Shown here in pieces: positions 1 through 8,348 of a DNA stretch of 37,843 nt. Under the pieces are notes generated by a model. That model was not told the DNA's origin. It saw only the letters and a list, made by a program, of their open reading frames with translations, and made no database searches. Numbering within the stretch: the stretch's first letter is position 1; every line of letters begins with the position of its first letter. Made by a program: the position numbers and the translations under genes. Origin of the DNA: Sphingomonas sp. (GTDB lineage: Bacteria > Pseudomonadota > Alphaproteobacteria > Sphingomonadales > Sphingomonadaceae); the NCBI GenBank assembly GCA_019508115.1, contig JAEKMC010000073.1, positions 1 to 37,843 on the forward strand, written 5' to 3'.

Positions 1-3000
1 CAGCCGCACCCGGCCAAAGCGCCAGGGCAGGACGCCGGATTTGCTGCCGAGCCGATCCGCAGCGAGCGCCAGCAACCCCTGCAATGCGCCGTCGACCGCA
101 TTGGGTGGCAGCAGGAATTGGAGGCCGAGATCGGTCGCGCGATCGAGCTTCGCGACCGCGCGCTCGTCCGCATAGACGTCGATGCCGGAAACCACCTGGA
201 AGGCCGGGCCGTAATCGAGGCCCATTTTGGTGGCGAGCGCGTAAAGGCTCGGCGCGGCGACGTGACGCGTGGGGCTGCCCGCGGGGGCCGCCGGCCGCGC
301 CTCGTCGGCATCGGCCGCCGCGATCCGGCCGACCATATGCACGGTCCAGGGTTCTTCCGACAGGCGCGGGCGCGATGTGATGGTGAAATCGCCCGCCGCC
401 GATCCGACGCGCAGCCTTATCTCGCGCAACATGTGCGGTTCGATCACCAGGGCGCGTCCGATCTCGACGTCAAGCAGATCCAGCGAGGCCGCATTTTCAT
501 GCCGCGCGCGCGCCGCCGCCAGCGCCATCTCGACCAAAGCCGCCGCTGGCACCACCGCTGCGCCACCGACCGCATGATCGGCCAGCCAAGGCAGGGTTTC
601 GAGGCTCAGATGCCGGGTCCATTCGACCGGCTCGTCGCCGATCCGAAGGCCGAGCAGCGGATGCTCGAAGGGCAGGGTCACGCGATCGGTCGATTCCTCG
701 GTGCGCGCCGTCCAGAAGCGCTCGCGCTGGAACGGATAAAGCGGCAGGCCGCGCAGCGTCGCCGGGCCGTTGAACGCGATCGTGCCGCGAATGTCGCCGC
801 CGGCGGCGTGAATGCGTGCCGCGAGCCCGGCTATGGGATCGGTCTTGCCGGGACGCCGCGACAGACTGGGCAGGACGCGGCCTTCCTTGTCGGCGCTACG
901 CAAGGCGTCGTTCAGATAGGCCTGCACCACGCTGTGCGGCCCAAGCTCGACGAAAATACGGATACCGTCGGCGACCATCGCGCGCGCGGCTTCGGCGAAC
1001 AGCACCGGCTCGCGCACATTGCGCCACCAATAGCCCGCATCCAGCTCGGTTCCGTTCAGCAGGCGGCCGGCGACCGTGGAATAAAAGGGCACGTTGGCGC
1101 GCATCGGCGCGGATGCTTCGAGCGCATCGAGCCCCTTCTGGGTGCCCGCGACCGTCGTCGCCTGGCTGCTATTGCGCGCGGCGACCTCCACCTCGGTGCC
1201 GGCTACCGCTTCGGCGACGACATCTGCGTCGAGGCCGACCACCGCCATGCCGCCGACATCATGTTGCGCCTGCTGGCTGCGGCTGCGGACCGCAATCACG
1301 CGCGCCGCGGCGTCGAGATCGAGCGCGCCTGACGCCCAGGCGGCGGCGACCTCGCCCACGCTATGGCCCATGCAGGCGTCAGGCTCGACCCCCTGCTCGC
1401 GCAGCGCCAGCACCAGCGCAACCTGGATCGCGAACAATAAGGGCTGGGCGATATCGGTGTTGCGCAACGCGGCAGCGTCGGGAGTGTCGAGACTTGCGCG
1501 CACCGACCAGCCGAGATGCGGCTGCAGCGCGGCATCGACCGTGTCGAGCGCGCCGCGGAACGAGGCGCTCGTCGCGATCGCATCGGCGGCCATACCCGCC
1601 CATTGGCTGCCATTGCCCGAGAAGATGAAGCCGATCTTGCCCGCGACGGCCGTGTTGGTGATGGCGAGTGCAGCGGGTTTGCCCTCGACGAAGGCCTTTA
1701 ACGCCTCGACCAGCAGATCGGGCGTTTCGGCGGGAATGACTAACCGGTTCTTGTGCTGGGTGCGCTTCAGCGCAAGGCCACGCAACAGCTTCGGCAAATC
1801 CTTTGGCGCGGCCGCGGCGATCCGGTCGCGCCAGGTGCTCGCGAGCGCAAGCAGTGCTTCCTGCGAGCGGGCCGACAGCAGGAAGGGCGGCAAGGTCTCG
1901 CCACCCTCATCAGCAGGCTCGGGAAGCGAGCTCGGCGATTCGAGCACGGCGTGCGCATTGGTGCCGCCGAACCCGAACGAATTGACTCCCACCAGATAGG
2001 GATTCGACCCCTTCGCCACCGCGACGGCTTTGGCCGCGAGCTTCAGGTTGAGCTCGGCGAAGGGGATGGTGGGGTTGGGTGTCTCGCAATGAAGCGAAGG
2101 CGGGATCGTCCCGCGTTCCGCCACCAGCATCGCCTTGATCAGGCCGGCCATGCCGCTGCCCGCCTCGAGATGGCCGATATTGGTCTTGACCGAACCGATC
2201 GTGAGCGGGTGGGGGCGCCGCCGGCCGAGAACGTCGCCGAGCGCGCCCGCTTCGATCGGGTCGCCCGCGGGCGTCCCCGTGCCGTGCGCCTCGACATAAG
2301 CCAGATCGACCGGATCGAGGCCGAAGCGGCTATAGACCTGATCGAGCAACGCCGCCTGCGCGTCGCGGTTGGGCAGCGACAGGCCGGTCGTGCGTCCGTC
2401 CGAATTGACGCCGGTGCCGCGGATCACCGCGCGGATCGGGTCGCCGTCGGCAAGCGCCTGCCCGAGCGGCTTCAGGATGACTATCCCGCCCCCCTCCGCG
2501 CGCACATACCCGTCCGCGCGCGCGTCAAAAGCGTGACAGCGGCCTTTCGGGCTTAGCATCGAAGCGGCGCAGAAGCCGATATAGGATTGCGGCGCGAGCA
2601 GAAGGCTGACGCCGCCCACCATCGCCATCGGAATCTGGCCGGCGCGGATCGCTTCGCACGCCTGGTGCAACGCGACCAGCGAGGAGGAGCAGGCGGTATC
2701 CACCGTGAAGCTCGGTCCATGCAGGTCGAACGCATAGGAAATGCGGTTGGCGAGCGTGCAGAGCGTGATGCCGATCATCGAATAGGCATCGGTGGTCGAC
2801 GGATCGGCGAGATTGACGTTCAGATAGTCCCAGGACGACCCGCCGACGAACACGCCGACCGGCGCGCCCGCGAGCGCATTCGCATCGAAGCCGGCATCCT
2901 CGATCGCCTCATAAGCGAGTTCGAGCAACAGCCGCTGCTGCGGATCCATCTGCGTCGCTTCGCGCGGAGAGATGCCGAAGAAGGCCGGATCGAACCGGCT

Positions 3001-3234
3001 GACGTCGCCCAGCACGCCGGCGGCAAACGTATAAGCTTTGCCGCGCTGCCCCTTTTCGGGATGGAACAACTGCGCCTTGTTCCAGCGATCGTCGGGAATT
3101 TCGGAAACTGCATCCGTTCCGGCGAGTAACATCGACCAGAATGAATCGAGATCGGGCGCGCCAGGCAACCGGCAGGAGGCGCCCACGATCGCGATCGGCT
3201 CCGCCGCAGCGCCGGACGCTCCGGTGCCGGACAT
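1..3234 (-). CDS. Type I polyketide synthase, N-terminal part (KS-AT-DH...), truncated by window edge
   Basis: This is an open minus-strand frame of 1078 codons with no stop; the ORF track misses it because it runs off the left edge. The ATG at 3234 precedes EPIAIVGASCRLPG, a normal KS start. The ketosynthase (about residues 13-440) has the active Cys in DTACSSS (~181), EAHGTGT (~315) and NIGHLEAGSG (~350). The acyltransferase begins at FIFSGNGSQWAGM (~534) and has the nucleophile in GHSVGE (~623). The dehydratase has HAVGGAAVVP (HxxxGxxxxP, ~886) and the Asp motif VDGALQG (~1047). KR and ACP domains, if present, lie outside the window. The AT is odd: about 39 residues between LDALEA and VPFYSTV, where the HAFH/YAFH motif with the catalytic His belongs, are absent. 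The gene is divergent from Kdo-transferase genes, which suggests it makes an acyl chain for a surface lipid or polysaccharide anchor, as in RkpA-type enzymes (inference). The product is unknown. Confidence 0.9.
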   Translation of the reverse strand, partial: MSGTGASGAAAEPIAIVGASCRLPGAPDLDSFWSMLLAGTDAVSEIPDDRWNKAQLFHPEKGQRGKAYTFAAGVLGDVSRFDPAFFGISPREATQMDPQQRLLLELAYEAIEDAGFDANALAGAPVGVFVGGSSWDYLNVNLADPSTTDAYSMIGITLCTLANRISYAFDLHGPSFTVDTACSSSLVALHQACEAIRAGQIPMAMVGGVSLLLAPQSYIGFCAASMLSPKGRCHAFDARADGYVRAEGGGIVILKPLGQALADGDPIRAVIRGTGVNSDGRTTGLSLPNRDAQAALLDQVYSRFGLDPVDLAYVEAHGTGTPAGDPIEAGALGDVLGRRRPHPLTIGSVKTNIGHLEAGSGMAGLIKAMLVAERGTIPPSLHCETPNPTIPFAELNLKLAAKAVAVAKGSNPYLVGVNSFGFGGTNAHAVLESPSSLPEPADEGGETLPPFLLSARSQEALLALASTWRDRIAAAAPKDLPKLLRGLALKRTQHKNRLVIPAETPDLLVEALKAFVEGKPAALAITNTAVAGKIGFIFSGNGSQWAGMAADAIATSASFRGALDTVDAALQPHLGWSVRASLDTPDAAALRNTDIAQPLLFAIQVALVLALREQGVEPDACMGHSVGEVAAAWASGALDLDAAARVIAVRSRSQQAQHDVGGMAVVGLDADVVAEAVAGTEVEVAARNSSQATTVAGTQKGLDALEASAPMRANVPFYSTVAGRLLNGTELDAGYWWRNVREPVLFAEAARAMVADGIRIFVELGPHSVVQAYLNDALRSADKEGRVLPSLSRRPGKTDPIAGLAARIHAAGGDIRGTIAFNGPATLRGLPLYPFQRERFWTARTEESTDRVTLPFEHPLLGLRIGDEPVEWTRHLSLETLPWLADHAVGGAAVVPAAALVEMALAAARARHENAASLDLLDVEIGRALVIEPHMLREIRLRVGSAAGDFTITSRPRLSEEPWTVHMVGRIAAADADEARPAAPAGSPTRHVAAPSLYALATKMGLDYGPAFQVVSGIDVYADERAVAKLDRATDLGLQFLLPPNAVDGALQGLLALAADRLGSKSGVLPWRFGRVRL

Positions 3235-3663
3235 GTCGAAATCGTATCGCGAACGGTTCAAACCCAACTCCGGCGTGATCCCAAGCCTGTAGGGAACGCT
3301 GCATCCGAGGCTATAGCGGAGCGTCGCCATCGGACAAGGCATTGAGCCCGACGATCACGCTCCGCGCGCAGCCGCCTATGACGTGAATCGAGCCTTATTC
3401 AAATGGTTGATGGCATGATCCGGGGTTCGAACGGACTTGGCTTCAAACGAGCGGATCATAGTGACTCTTCTGCAACGCAACCTATTTGCATCGCAGCATT
3501 TTGTAGCGCATGGGAAGCACGGCGTTTGCCGAAACGGATGCGGGTGAACCGTGCGTACCGTTCGGTAGTTTGGCGATCGGACCTGTTGTGTCGGACGCAA
3601 CACGGGTGCAAAGGATGCGGCGCCGAGGCGCGCCGCGCCGGGTCGGATTGTCAGGTGAGGCGC
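3235..3663. promoter_or_regulatory. Divergent intergenic region between the PKS and the KpsS-like gene
   Basis: This stretch of about 430 nt has lower GC and mixed codon character, and I see no convincing gene in it. The ORF track extends the plus-strand gene back to 3403, but that N-terminal extension is Cys/Arg-rich and unlike any Kdo transferase. The region must hold the start signals of both divergent genes. A weak dyad, TGTTG-N9-CAACA, lies near 3584-3603. I could not pick a confident -35/-10 pair. Confidence 0.5.
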
Positions 3664-4941
3664 GTGGCGAAAAAAGAATTTCTCTTTCTTCAGGGTTTGG
3701 CGGGGCCGTTTTTCTCGCTGCTTGGCGAAGCACTAGAGGCCGCGGGGAACGGCGTTCACCGCATCAATTTCAACGGTGGCGACAAGCTCTATTGGAAGCT
3801 GCCGGGCGCAATCGATTATCGCGGTAATCTCGACAAATGGCCGCGTTTCCTGGCGCGGACGCTCGCGCGCCGCCGTATCACCGATATCCTTCTCTTCGGC
3901 GATTGCCGGCCGCTGCACAGCGTCGCGATCGAGGTTGCGAGCAGGCTTGGCGTCAAGGTCCACGTGTTCGAGGAAGGCTATGTCCGCCCCGATTTCGTGA
4001 CGTTGGAAGCGGGCGGCGTGAACGGCCATTCGGGCCTGTCGCGTTCGCCGGACCATTATCTCGAGGCCGCGCGCGCTTTGCCGCCATTGCCCGATTTTCC
4101 GCCGGTGCCGTCTTCGTTCAACCGGCGCGCCAAGGAAGATCTGGCCTACAATATCGCCTCGTTGCTGATGACGCCGCTCTTCCCCGGCTATCGTACGCAC
4201 CGCCCTTGGCATATCCTGACCGAATATGCCGGCTGGGCGCTGCGTCTGATCAAGCGACCCGCCGAGCGCCGCCGTTCCAACGCGACGTTCGATCAGCTCA
4301 AGGCGGACGGTCGGCCTTATTTCGTTTTCCCGCTCCAGCTGGATTGCGACTATCAAATCCGCGTCCATTCCCAATTCCACGGGATGCAGGACGCGATCGA
4401 GACCGTGCTCGGCTCGTTCGCACACAATGCGCCTGCGGATGCTTTGCTGGTGGTGAAGGGTCATCCGCTCGATAACGGCCTGATCAATTGGGAAAAGCGC
4501 ACGCTGGCCGCCGCTGCCAAGTTCGGCATCAGCGACCGGCTGCTTTTCCTTGAATCGGTCGATATCGACTCGCTCGTCTGCAATGCGCTCGGCCTGGTCA
4601 CGGTCAACAGCACCACCGGAACGCTCTCGCTCCGCTGCGGCGTGCCGACGATCGTGCTGGGCGACGCGGTCTACGACATGCCGCGGATCACCGATCAGAA
4701 GGGGCTCGATGCTTTCTGGTCCGCTCCGACACCGCCGGAATTGCCGGTGTTCGAGGCTTTCCGCCGTGTCCTGATCGACCGCTGCCTCATCAACGGCGGC
4801 TATTTTAGCGATCAGGGGCTATCCATGTTGGTCAAAGGTGCGCTTCGGCGGCTCGAAATGCATGAGCCCAAGACGTCGGTCGTGCGGTTGCCCACGTCGG
4901 TGCGCTTGCCGCAGGTGGCGCCCCTCGTCGCCCGGGGGTGA
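3664..4941 (+). CDS. KpsS-like capsule polysaccharide Kdo transferase / Capsule_synth protein
   Basis: This 425-residue protein starts at GTG 3664 (VAKKEFLFLQG), just after AGGTGAGG; the track start at 3403 adds a non-homologous leader. The N-terminus reads FLFLQGLAGPFFSLLGEAL and then RINFNGGDKLYW, the hallmark opening of KpsS-type proteins (Capsule_synth family). Further in are HVFEEGYVRPDF, FPLQLDCDYQIRVHS, VVKGHPLDNG and VNSTTGTLSLRCGVP, the donor-site half of the fold. In Escherichia coli, KpsS and KpsC add beta-Kdo residues to a lysophosphatidylglycerol anchor at the cytoplasmic face of the inner membrane before capsule export; the same role is inferred here. Its stop overlaps the next GTG start (GTGA), so it is translationally coupled to the SDR. 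No membrane segment or signal peptide is seen. Confidence 0.85.
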   Translation: MAKKEFLFLQGLAGPFFSLLGEALEAAGNGVHRINFNGGDKLYWKLPGAIDYRGNLDKWPRFLARTLARRRITDILLFGDCRPLHSVAIEVASRLGVKVHVFEEGYVRPDFVTLEAGGVNGHSGLSRSPDHYLEAARALPPLPDFPPVPSSFNRRAKEDLAYNIASLLMTPLFPGYRTHRPWHILTEYAGWALRLIKRPAERRRSNATFDQLKADGRPYFVFPLQLDCDYQIRVHSQFHGMQDAIETVLGSFAHNAPADALLVVKGHPLDNGLINWEKRTLAAAAKFGISDRLLFLESVDIDSLVCNALGLVTVNSTTGTLSLRCGVPTIVLGDAVYDMPRITDQKGLDAFWSAPTPPELPVFEAFRRVLIDRCLINGGYFSDQGLSMLVKGALRRLEMHEPKTSVVRLPTSVRLPQVAPLVARG

Positions 4942-5717
4942 CGTCCATCTCTTCGGTTCTGATTACCGGCGCGTCGAGCGGTCTCGGCGCCGGGCTTGCC
5001 AAGACGTATGCCGCACCGGGCGTGCACCTCGTGCTCGCCGGCCGTAACGCCGGACGGCTCGAGGCGACCGCGTGCCTGTGCCGGGCCAGGGGCGCAACCG
5101 TCGCCACCGGCCTGTTCGACCTGCGCGAGCCCGAGCCGCTCGGCGCATGGCTTCTTGCGCAGGACGAGGCGGCGCCGCTCGATCTCGTGATCGCCGCCGC
5201 CGGCGTCTCGGCAGGAACGGGCGAGGGCGATATGCCCGAGGGCGTGGATCTGGCCGCGATGCAGGTGCGCGCCAATCTGCTCGGCACGATCCATACGGTC
5301 GAGCCCTTGCTCCCGCGCATGATCGCGCGTGGGCGTGGGCAGGTCGCGGTGGTCGCCTCCACCGCCGCATTGCGTGGGCTCGCCTACAGCCCCGCCTACA
5401 GCGCCAGCAAGGCCGGCATCCGCGCTTATGGCGAGGGGCTGCGGGCCTTGTTGCGGCCCAAGGGCGTGGATGTTTCGGTGATCGTCCCCGGCTTCTTCGA
5501 TACGCCGATGACCGATCGCTGGAAGGGGCCGACTCCATTCATGATGAGTCTCGACAAGATGGTCGCGGCGATCCGCAAGGGATTGGACGCGCGCCGGTCG
5601 CGCATCGTCGTCCCGCGCCTGCTCGCGCTCGGTCAGCAAGCCGCCGATTTGATGCCCGCGGCGCTCGGCGACCGCATCGTGCGCGGATTCCGCTTCCATA
5701 TTGAACCGGGTCACTGA
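4938..5717 (+). CDS. Short-chain dehydrogenase/reductase, capsule-cluster associated (RkpH-like by context)
   Basis: This 259-residue classical SDR begins at a GTG that overlaps the stop of the KpsS-like gene by 4 nt. It has the cofactor motif TGASSGLG (~10-17), AAAGVS in the NNAG position, a catalytic Ser in VVASTAALRG, the YSASK catalytic Tyr/Lys, and PGFFDTPMTD after beta-6. The C-terminal stretch (RIVVPRLLALGQQAADLMP) is hydrophobic, as in SDRs acting on lipid substrates. Its position between a Kdo transferase and a membrane phosphatase-like enzyme suggests it reduces an acyl or sugar intermediate of the surface glycolipid. RkpH of Sinorhizobium is an SDR in a similar context (from memory). 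The substrate cannot be told from sequence. Confidence 0.85.
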   Translation: MTSISSVLITGASSGLGAGLAKTYAAPGVHLVLAGRNAGRLEATACLCRARGATVATGLFDLREPEPLGAWLLAQDEAAPLDLVIAAAGVSAGTGEGDMPEGVDLAAMQVRANLLGTIHTVEPLLPRMIARGRGQVAVVASTAALRGLAYSPAYSASKAGIRAYGEGLRALLRPKGVDVSVIVPGFFDTPMTDRWKGPTPFMMSLDKMVAAIRKGLDARRSRIVVPRLLALGQQAADLMPAALGDRIVRGFRFHIEPGH

Positions 5718-5728
5718 AAAGAGACCTG

Positions 5729-7255
5729 ATGATTCATTTTCTCCTGGGTCTGGCGATCAGTCTGGCGACATGGCTGGGGCTGCGACGGCTGGTCGGCGCC
5801 TGGCCTTTCGGGTCGCGCGCAAAAGCGCAGATCCCCACGCTGCTGCTCGATGCCCTGCCATGTATCGCGGGTTTCGGGTTGTTCCTGCTCCCGACTGGGC
5901 GGCCGATCCTCGCGGGTCTGACCGTAATGTGCCTCGGCATCGGCATGGGCGTAGCGGATCGGGTCAAACGCGCGGTGCTGGGCGAACCGGTGGTATTCGC
6001 CGACCGCGCCGAATTGATCGAAGTCGTGCGTCATCCGCGGCTCTATCTCGCCTTCGTTGGCACCGGCCGAATGATCCTGGCCACGATCGCGGTTCTGCTC
6101 GCCGTGATCTGGGTGATCGATCTCGAGCCCCCTTTGTGGCCCGTCCATCTGATCCCCGCGGCGCTTATGGCGCTTGTCGCGGCCGTGATCGGGCGGTTGC
6201 TGTTCGTCATTCCTTCCAGCCAGCCGCTCTGCGACCGGCTCGCCGCCGCCTATCGCCGGCTCGAGCCGAGTCGCGACCCAGTGCTGGATTCGGAGCGGTT
6301 CGGGCTGTTGGCGACGTGTATCATCCATGCCACGCTCGCGCGTTCGGAACGGGCCGATCGCCAGCGCGCCGCGCAGGGCCGTGCCTGGCCGGCCTTGCCC
6401 GCCAACGGCCCGATCCTGATCGTCCAGGGTGAATCCTTCGTCGACGCGCGTCGGCTCGATCCGTCGCTCGCCGGCCATCTCCCCAACTTCGCGCGGTTGC
6501 AGGCGGGATCGGTGGCGCATGGCAAGCTGGCGGTGCCCTGCTGGGGCGCGAACACGATCCGCTCCGAACTGGCGGTGCTGACCGGACTGGGTGCTGACGA
6601 TGTCGGGCTCGACCGCTTCAATCCCTATGAGCATTTCGCGCGCGTGCCTTTGCCGAGCCTTGCGCATCAGGCGCGCGCGGCGGGATACAAGACGATCTGT
6701 ATCCATCCTTATGATGCGGACTTCTATTATCGCGACAAGGTGATGCCGTTGCTCGGCTTCGACCGCTTCATCGGCATCGAGGGTTTTGCTGGCGCTGAAC
6801 GCAGCGGTCCTTACGTCAGCGACGTCGCGGTCGCGCAGTGCATGGCCAGATATGTGCGCGAGCTTGGCCCGCGCGTCCTCGTGTTCGCGATCACGATGGA
6901 GAATCACGGGCCATGGGACGCGCAACACGACGCGCTCCCGCCGGCGTCCTTGCCGGAAGGCTGGCGCGACTTGCCCGACGCGGCCGAGATCGGGCGCTGG
7001 CTCAAGCATCTTCAATCCACCGACGCGATGATCCCGATCCTTCAGGACGCCATCGCCGCCACCGGCTCGCCCGGCTGGCTGGTCTTCTATGGCGATCATC
7101 AGCCGAGCCTCAGCGCGGCGTTCCAGGCGCCCGGCGCGGACGACCGCAAATCCGATTATGCGATCTGGGGATCGAACCAGGCGCCCGGCGCACGTGTGGA
7201 CATTGCCGCCGAAGAGATTGCCGCCTCGCTGATGAAGGCGATGGGCGTCAGCTAA
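5729..7255 (+). CDS. Membrane-anchored sulfatase / LTA-synthase-like (alkaline phosphatase superfamily) enzyme
   Basis: This 508-residue protein starts 11 nt after the SDR stop with GAAAAGAGA as a likely ribosome site. The N-terminal ~170 residues contain about four or five hydrophobic helices (LLGLAISLATWLGL, CIAGFGLFLL, ILAGLTVMCLGIGM, MILATIAVLLAVIWVI, LIPAALMALVAAVIG). The C-terminal half is an extracytoplasmic alkaline-phosphatase fold, with ILIVQGESFVDAR (first metal site), ANTIRSELAVLTG (candidate Thr nucleophile), ITMENHGPW and VFYGDHQPS (Asp/His metal ligands). The family includes lipoteichoic acid synthase, phosphoethanolamine transferases and sulfatases. The expected role is transfer or removal of a phospho- or sulfo-group on a periplasmic glycolipid or capsule. 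It is the last gene of the apparent operon KpsS-like - SDR - sulfatase and ends convergently 10 nt from the KpsC-like gene. Confidence 0.82.
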   Translation: MIHFLLGLAISLATWLGLRRLVGAWPFGSRAKAQIPTLLLDALPCIAGFGLFLLPTGRPILAGLTVMCLGIGMGVADRVKRAVLGEPVVFADRAELIEVVRHPRLYLAFVGTGRMILATIAVLLAVIWVIDLEPPLWPVHLIPAALMALVAAVIGRLLFVIPSSQPLCDRLAAAYRRLEPSRDPVLDSERFGLLATCIIHATLARSERADRQRAAQGRAWPALPANGPILIVQGESFVDARRLDPSLAGHLPNFARLQAGSVAHGKLAVPCWGANTIRSELAVLTGLGADDVGLDRFNPYEHFARVPLPSLAHQARAAGYKTICIHPYDADFYYRDKVMPLLGFDRFIGIEGFAGAERSGPYVSDVAVAQCMARYVRELGPRVLVFAITMENHGPWDAQHDALPPASLPEGWRDLPDAAEIGRWLKHLQSTDAMIPILQDAIAATGSPGWLVFYGDHQPSLSAAFQAPGADDRKSDYAIWGSNQAPGARVDIAAEEIAASLMKAMGVS

Positions 7256-7265
7256 ACCTCGTAGG

Positions 7266-8348
7266 TTAGCGCGATACGGTGCCGAGCAGCCGCGCGATCC
7301 GCCCTTCCAGGCGGCGCAAGCGGATCAGCCAGGTCAGCTTGGGTTTCCACCCCTCGGCAAAGCGCTGAAGCAGGACCTCGGGCGGGCAGGGGCGCTCGGT
7401 CACCGGATCGAGATAGCGCGGGTAAAGGATCAGCGTGCCCGCCACCAATTCAATCAGCGACAGGGTGCGCGTGCGCCGGACCACCGCCGGAGCGAGGTCG
7501 CGGGTCAGCCCCCAGCCGGCGTAGAAAGGCTGGCCGTGCACGGTCACGTCGCGCCCGCGCAACAGGGCCTCGAACCCCGTGAGCGAGGTCAGGACATGCA
7601 CGCCATCGACCCGTGCGAGCAGGGACGGCATCGATTCCCCCCGTGCGATCTCGTCGGCATGGTTGCGCAGTTCGGCGTCGGGCATGTGGCCCTTGCGATG
7701 GCCAGCATCGACATCGGGGTGCGGCTTGAACAGGATATGGGCGTCGGGCTCGGCGGCGCGCGCGCGGCGCAGAAGGTCGAGATTGCCGGCGACGCCCGCG
7801 CCGCCGCACTGGATCGAAAGATCGTCCTCGACCTGTCCGGCAACCAGGATCGTTCGCTTCGCGCGCGCCACCGGCACCAAGGAGGGCGCCCGGCTTTCAT
7901 ATTTGCTGATGCCGCGCAGCACGATCATGTCGGCCAGCGCCTCGGCGCGGGCGAGCGTTTCGGGCGTGAACGGTTCGTTCTCGAGGATCGTTTCGAGATC
8001 GCTCGCACGGCCAGGATCGTAATAGATGCCGCTGCGGTCGACCACGATCGACAAAGGCGGGTGCAGGTCGGCCCCAAGCCCGATCGAGCGGATGAAACCG
8101 TCCTCGATTCGCACCAGCCGATCGCCGGCCAGTGCTTCCAGCCCCTCCGGCATACGCGATGGCCAAACCGCGATCGCGCCATCGCCAGCCGCCGCTACCG
8201 CCTGCCGCGCGTCGTCTATGAACCGCAGGGGTGCCTGCCCGTCGCCGCCCAGGAATTGCGCGATCCGTTTTCGCTTCCACCACGCAATGCCGCACGCGAC
8301 GCGGATGTCGCGATCGTTACGCTCGATAGCAGGGCCGGGCGCAGTCAT
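7266..8348 (-). CDS. KpsC-like single-module capsule polysaccharide Kdo transferase
   Basis: This 360-residue protein starts at ATG 8348, which overlaps the TGA of the upstream dioxygenase (ATGA). The track's 688-residue ORF is only an open frame running through the neighbour. Family motifs are clear: RIEDGFIRSIGLGADL, GIYYDPGRASDLE, VAGQVEDDLSIQ, LFKPHPDVDAGHR, HVLTSLTGFEALLRG and VHGQPFYAGWGLT. E. coli KpsC (~675 residues) carries two glycosyltransferase modules, whereas only one is present here, so this protein probably makes a single type of beta-Kdo linkage. It would act in the cytoplasm on the lipid-linked Kdo linker together with the KpsS-like protein encoded at 3664. It is convergent with the sulfatase gene. 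Confidence 0.87.
   Translation of the reverse strand: MTAPGPAIERNDRDIRVACGIAWWKRKRIAQFLGGDGQAPLRFIDDARQAVAAAGDGAIAVWPSRMPEGLEALAGDRLVRIEDGFIRSIGLGADLHPPLSIVVDRSGIYYDPGRASDLETILENEPFTPETLARAEALADMIVLRGISKYESRAPSLVPVARAKRTILVAGQVEDDLSIQCGGAGVAGNLDLLRRARAAEPDAHILFKPHPDVDAGHRKGHMPDAELRNHADEIARGESMPSLLARVDGVHVLTSLTGFEALLRGRDVTVHGQPFYAGWGLTRDLAPAVVRRTRTLSLIELVAGTLILYPRYLDPVTERPCPPEVLLQRFAEGWKPKLTWLIRLRRLEGRIARLLGTVSR

Noticed and set aside
118-1332. 404-residue plus-strand ORF (and similar plus-strand ORFs up to ~3129)
   Set aside because: Antisense shadow of the PKS; the minus strand carries clear KS, AT and DH motifs through the same DNA.
3403-3663. N-terminal extension of the KpsS-like protein in the ORF track
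   Set aside because: Cys/Arg-rich sequence unlike the family; the conserved start FLFLQG begins right after GTG 3664 with a ribosome site.
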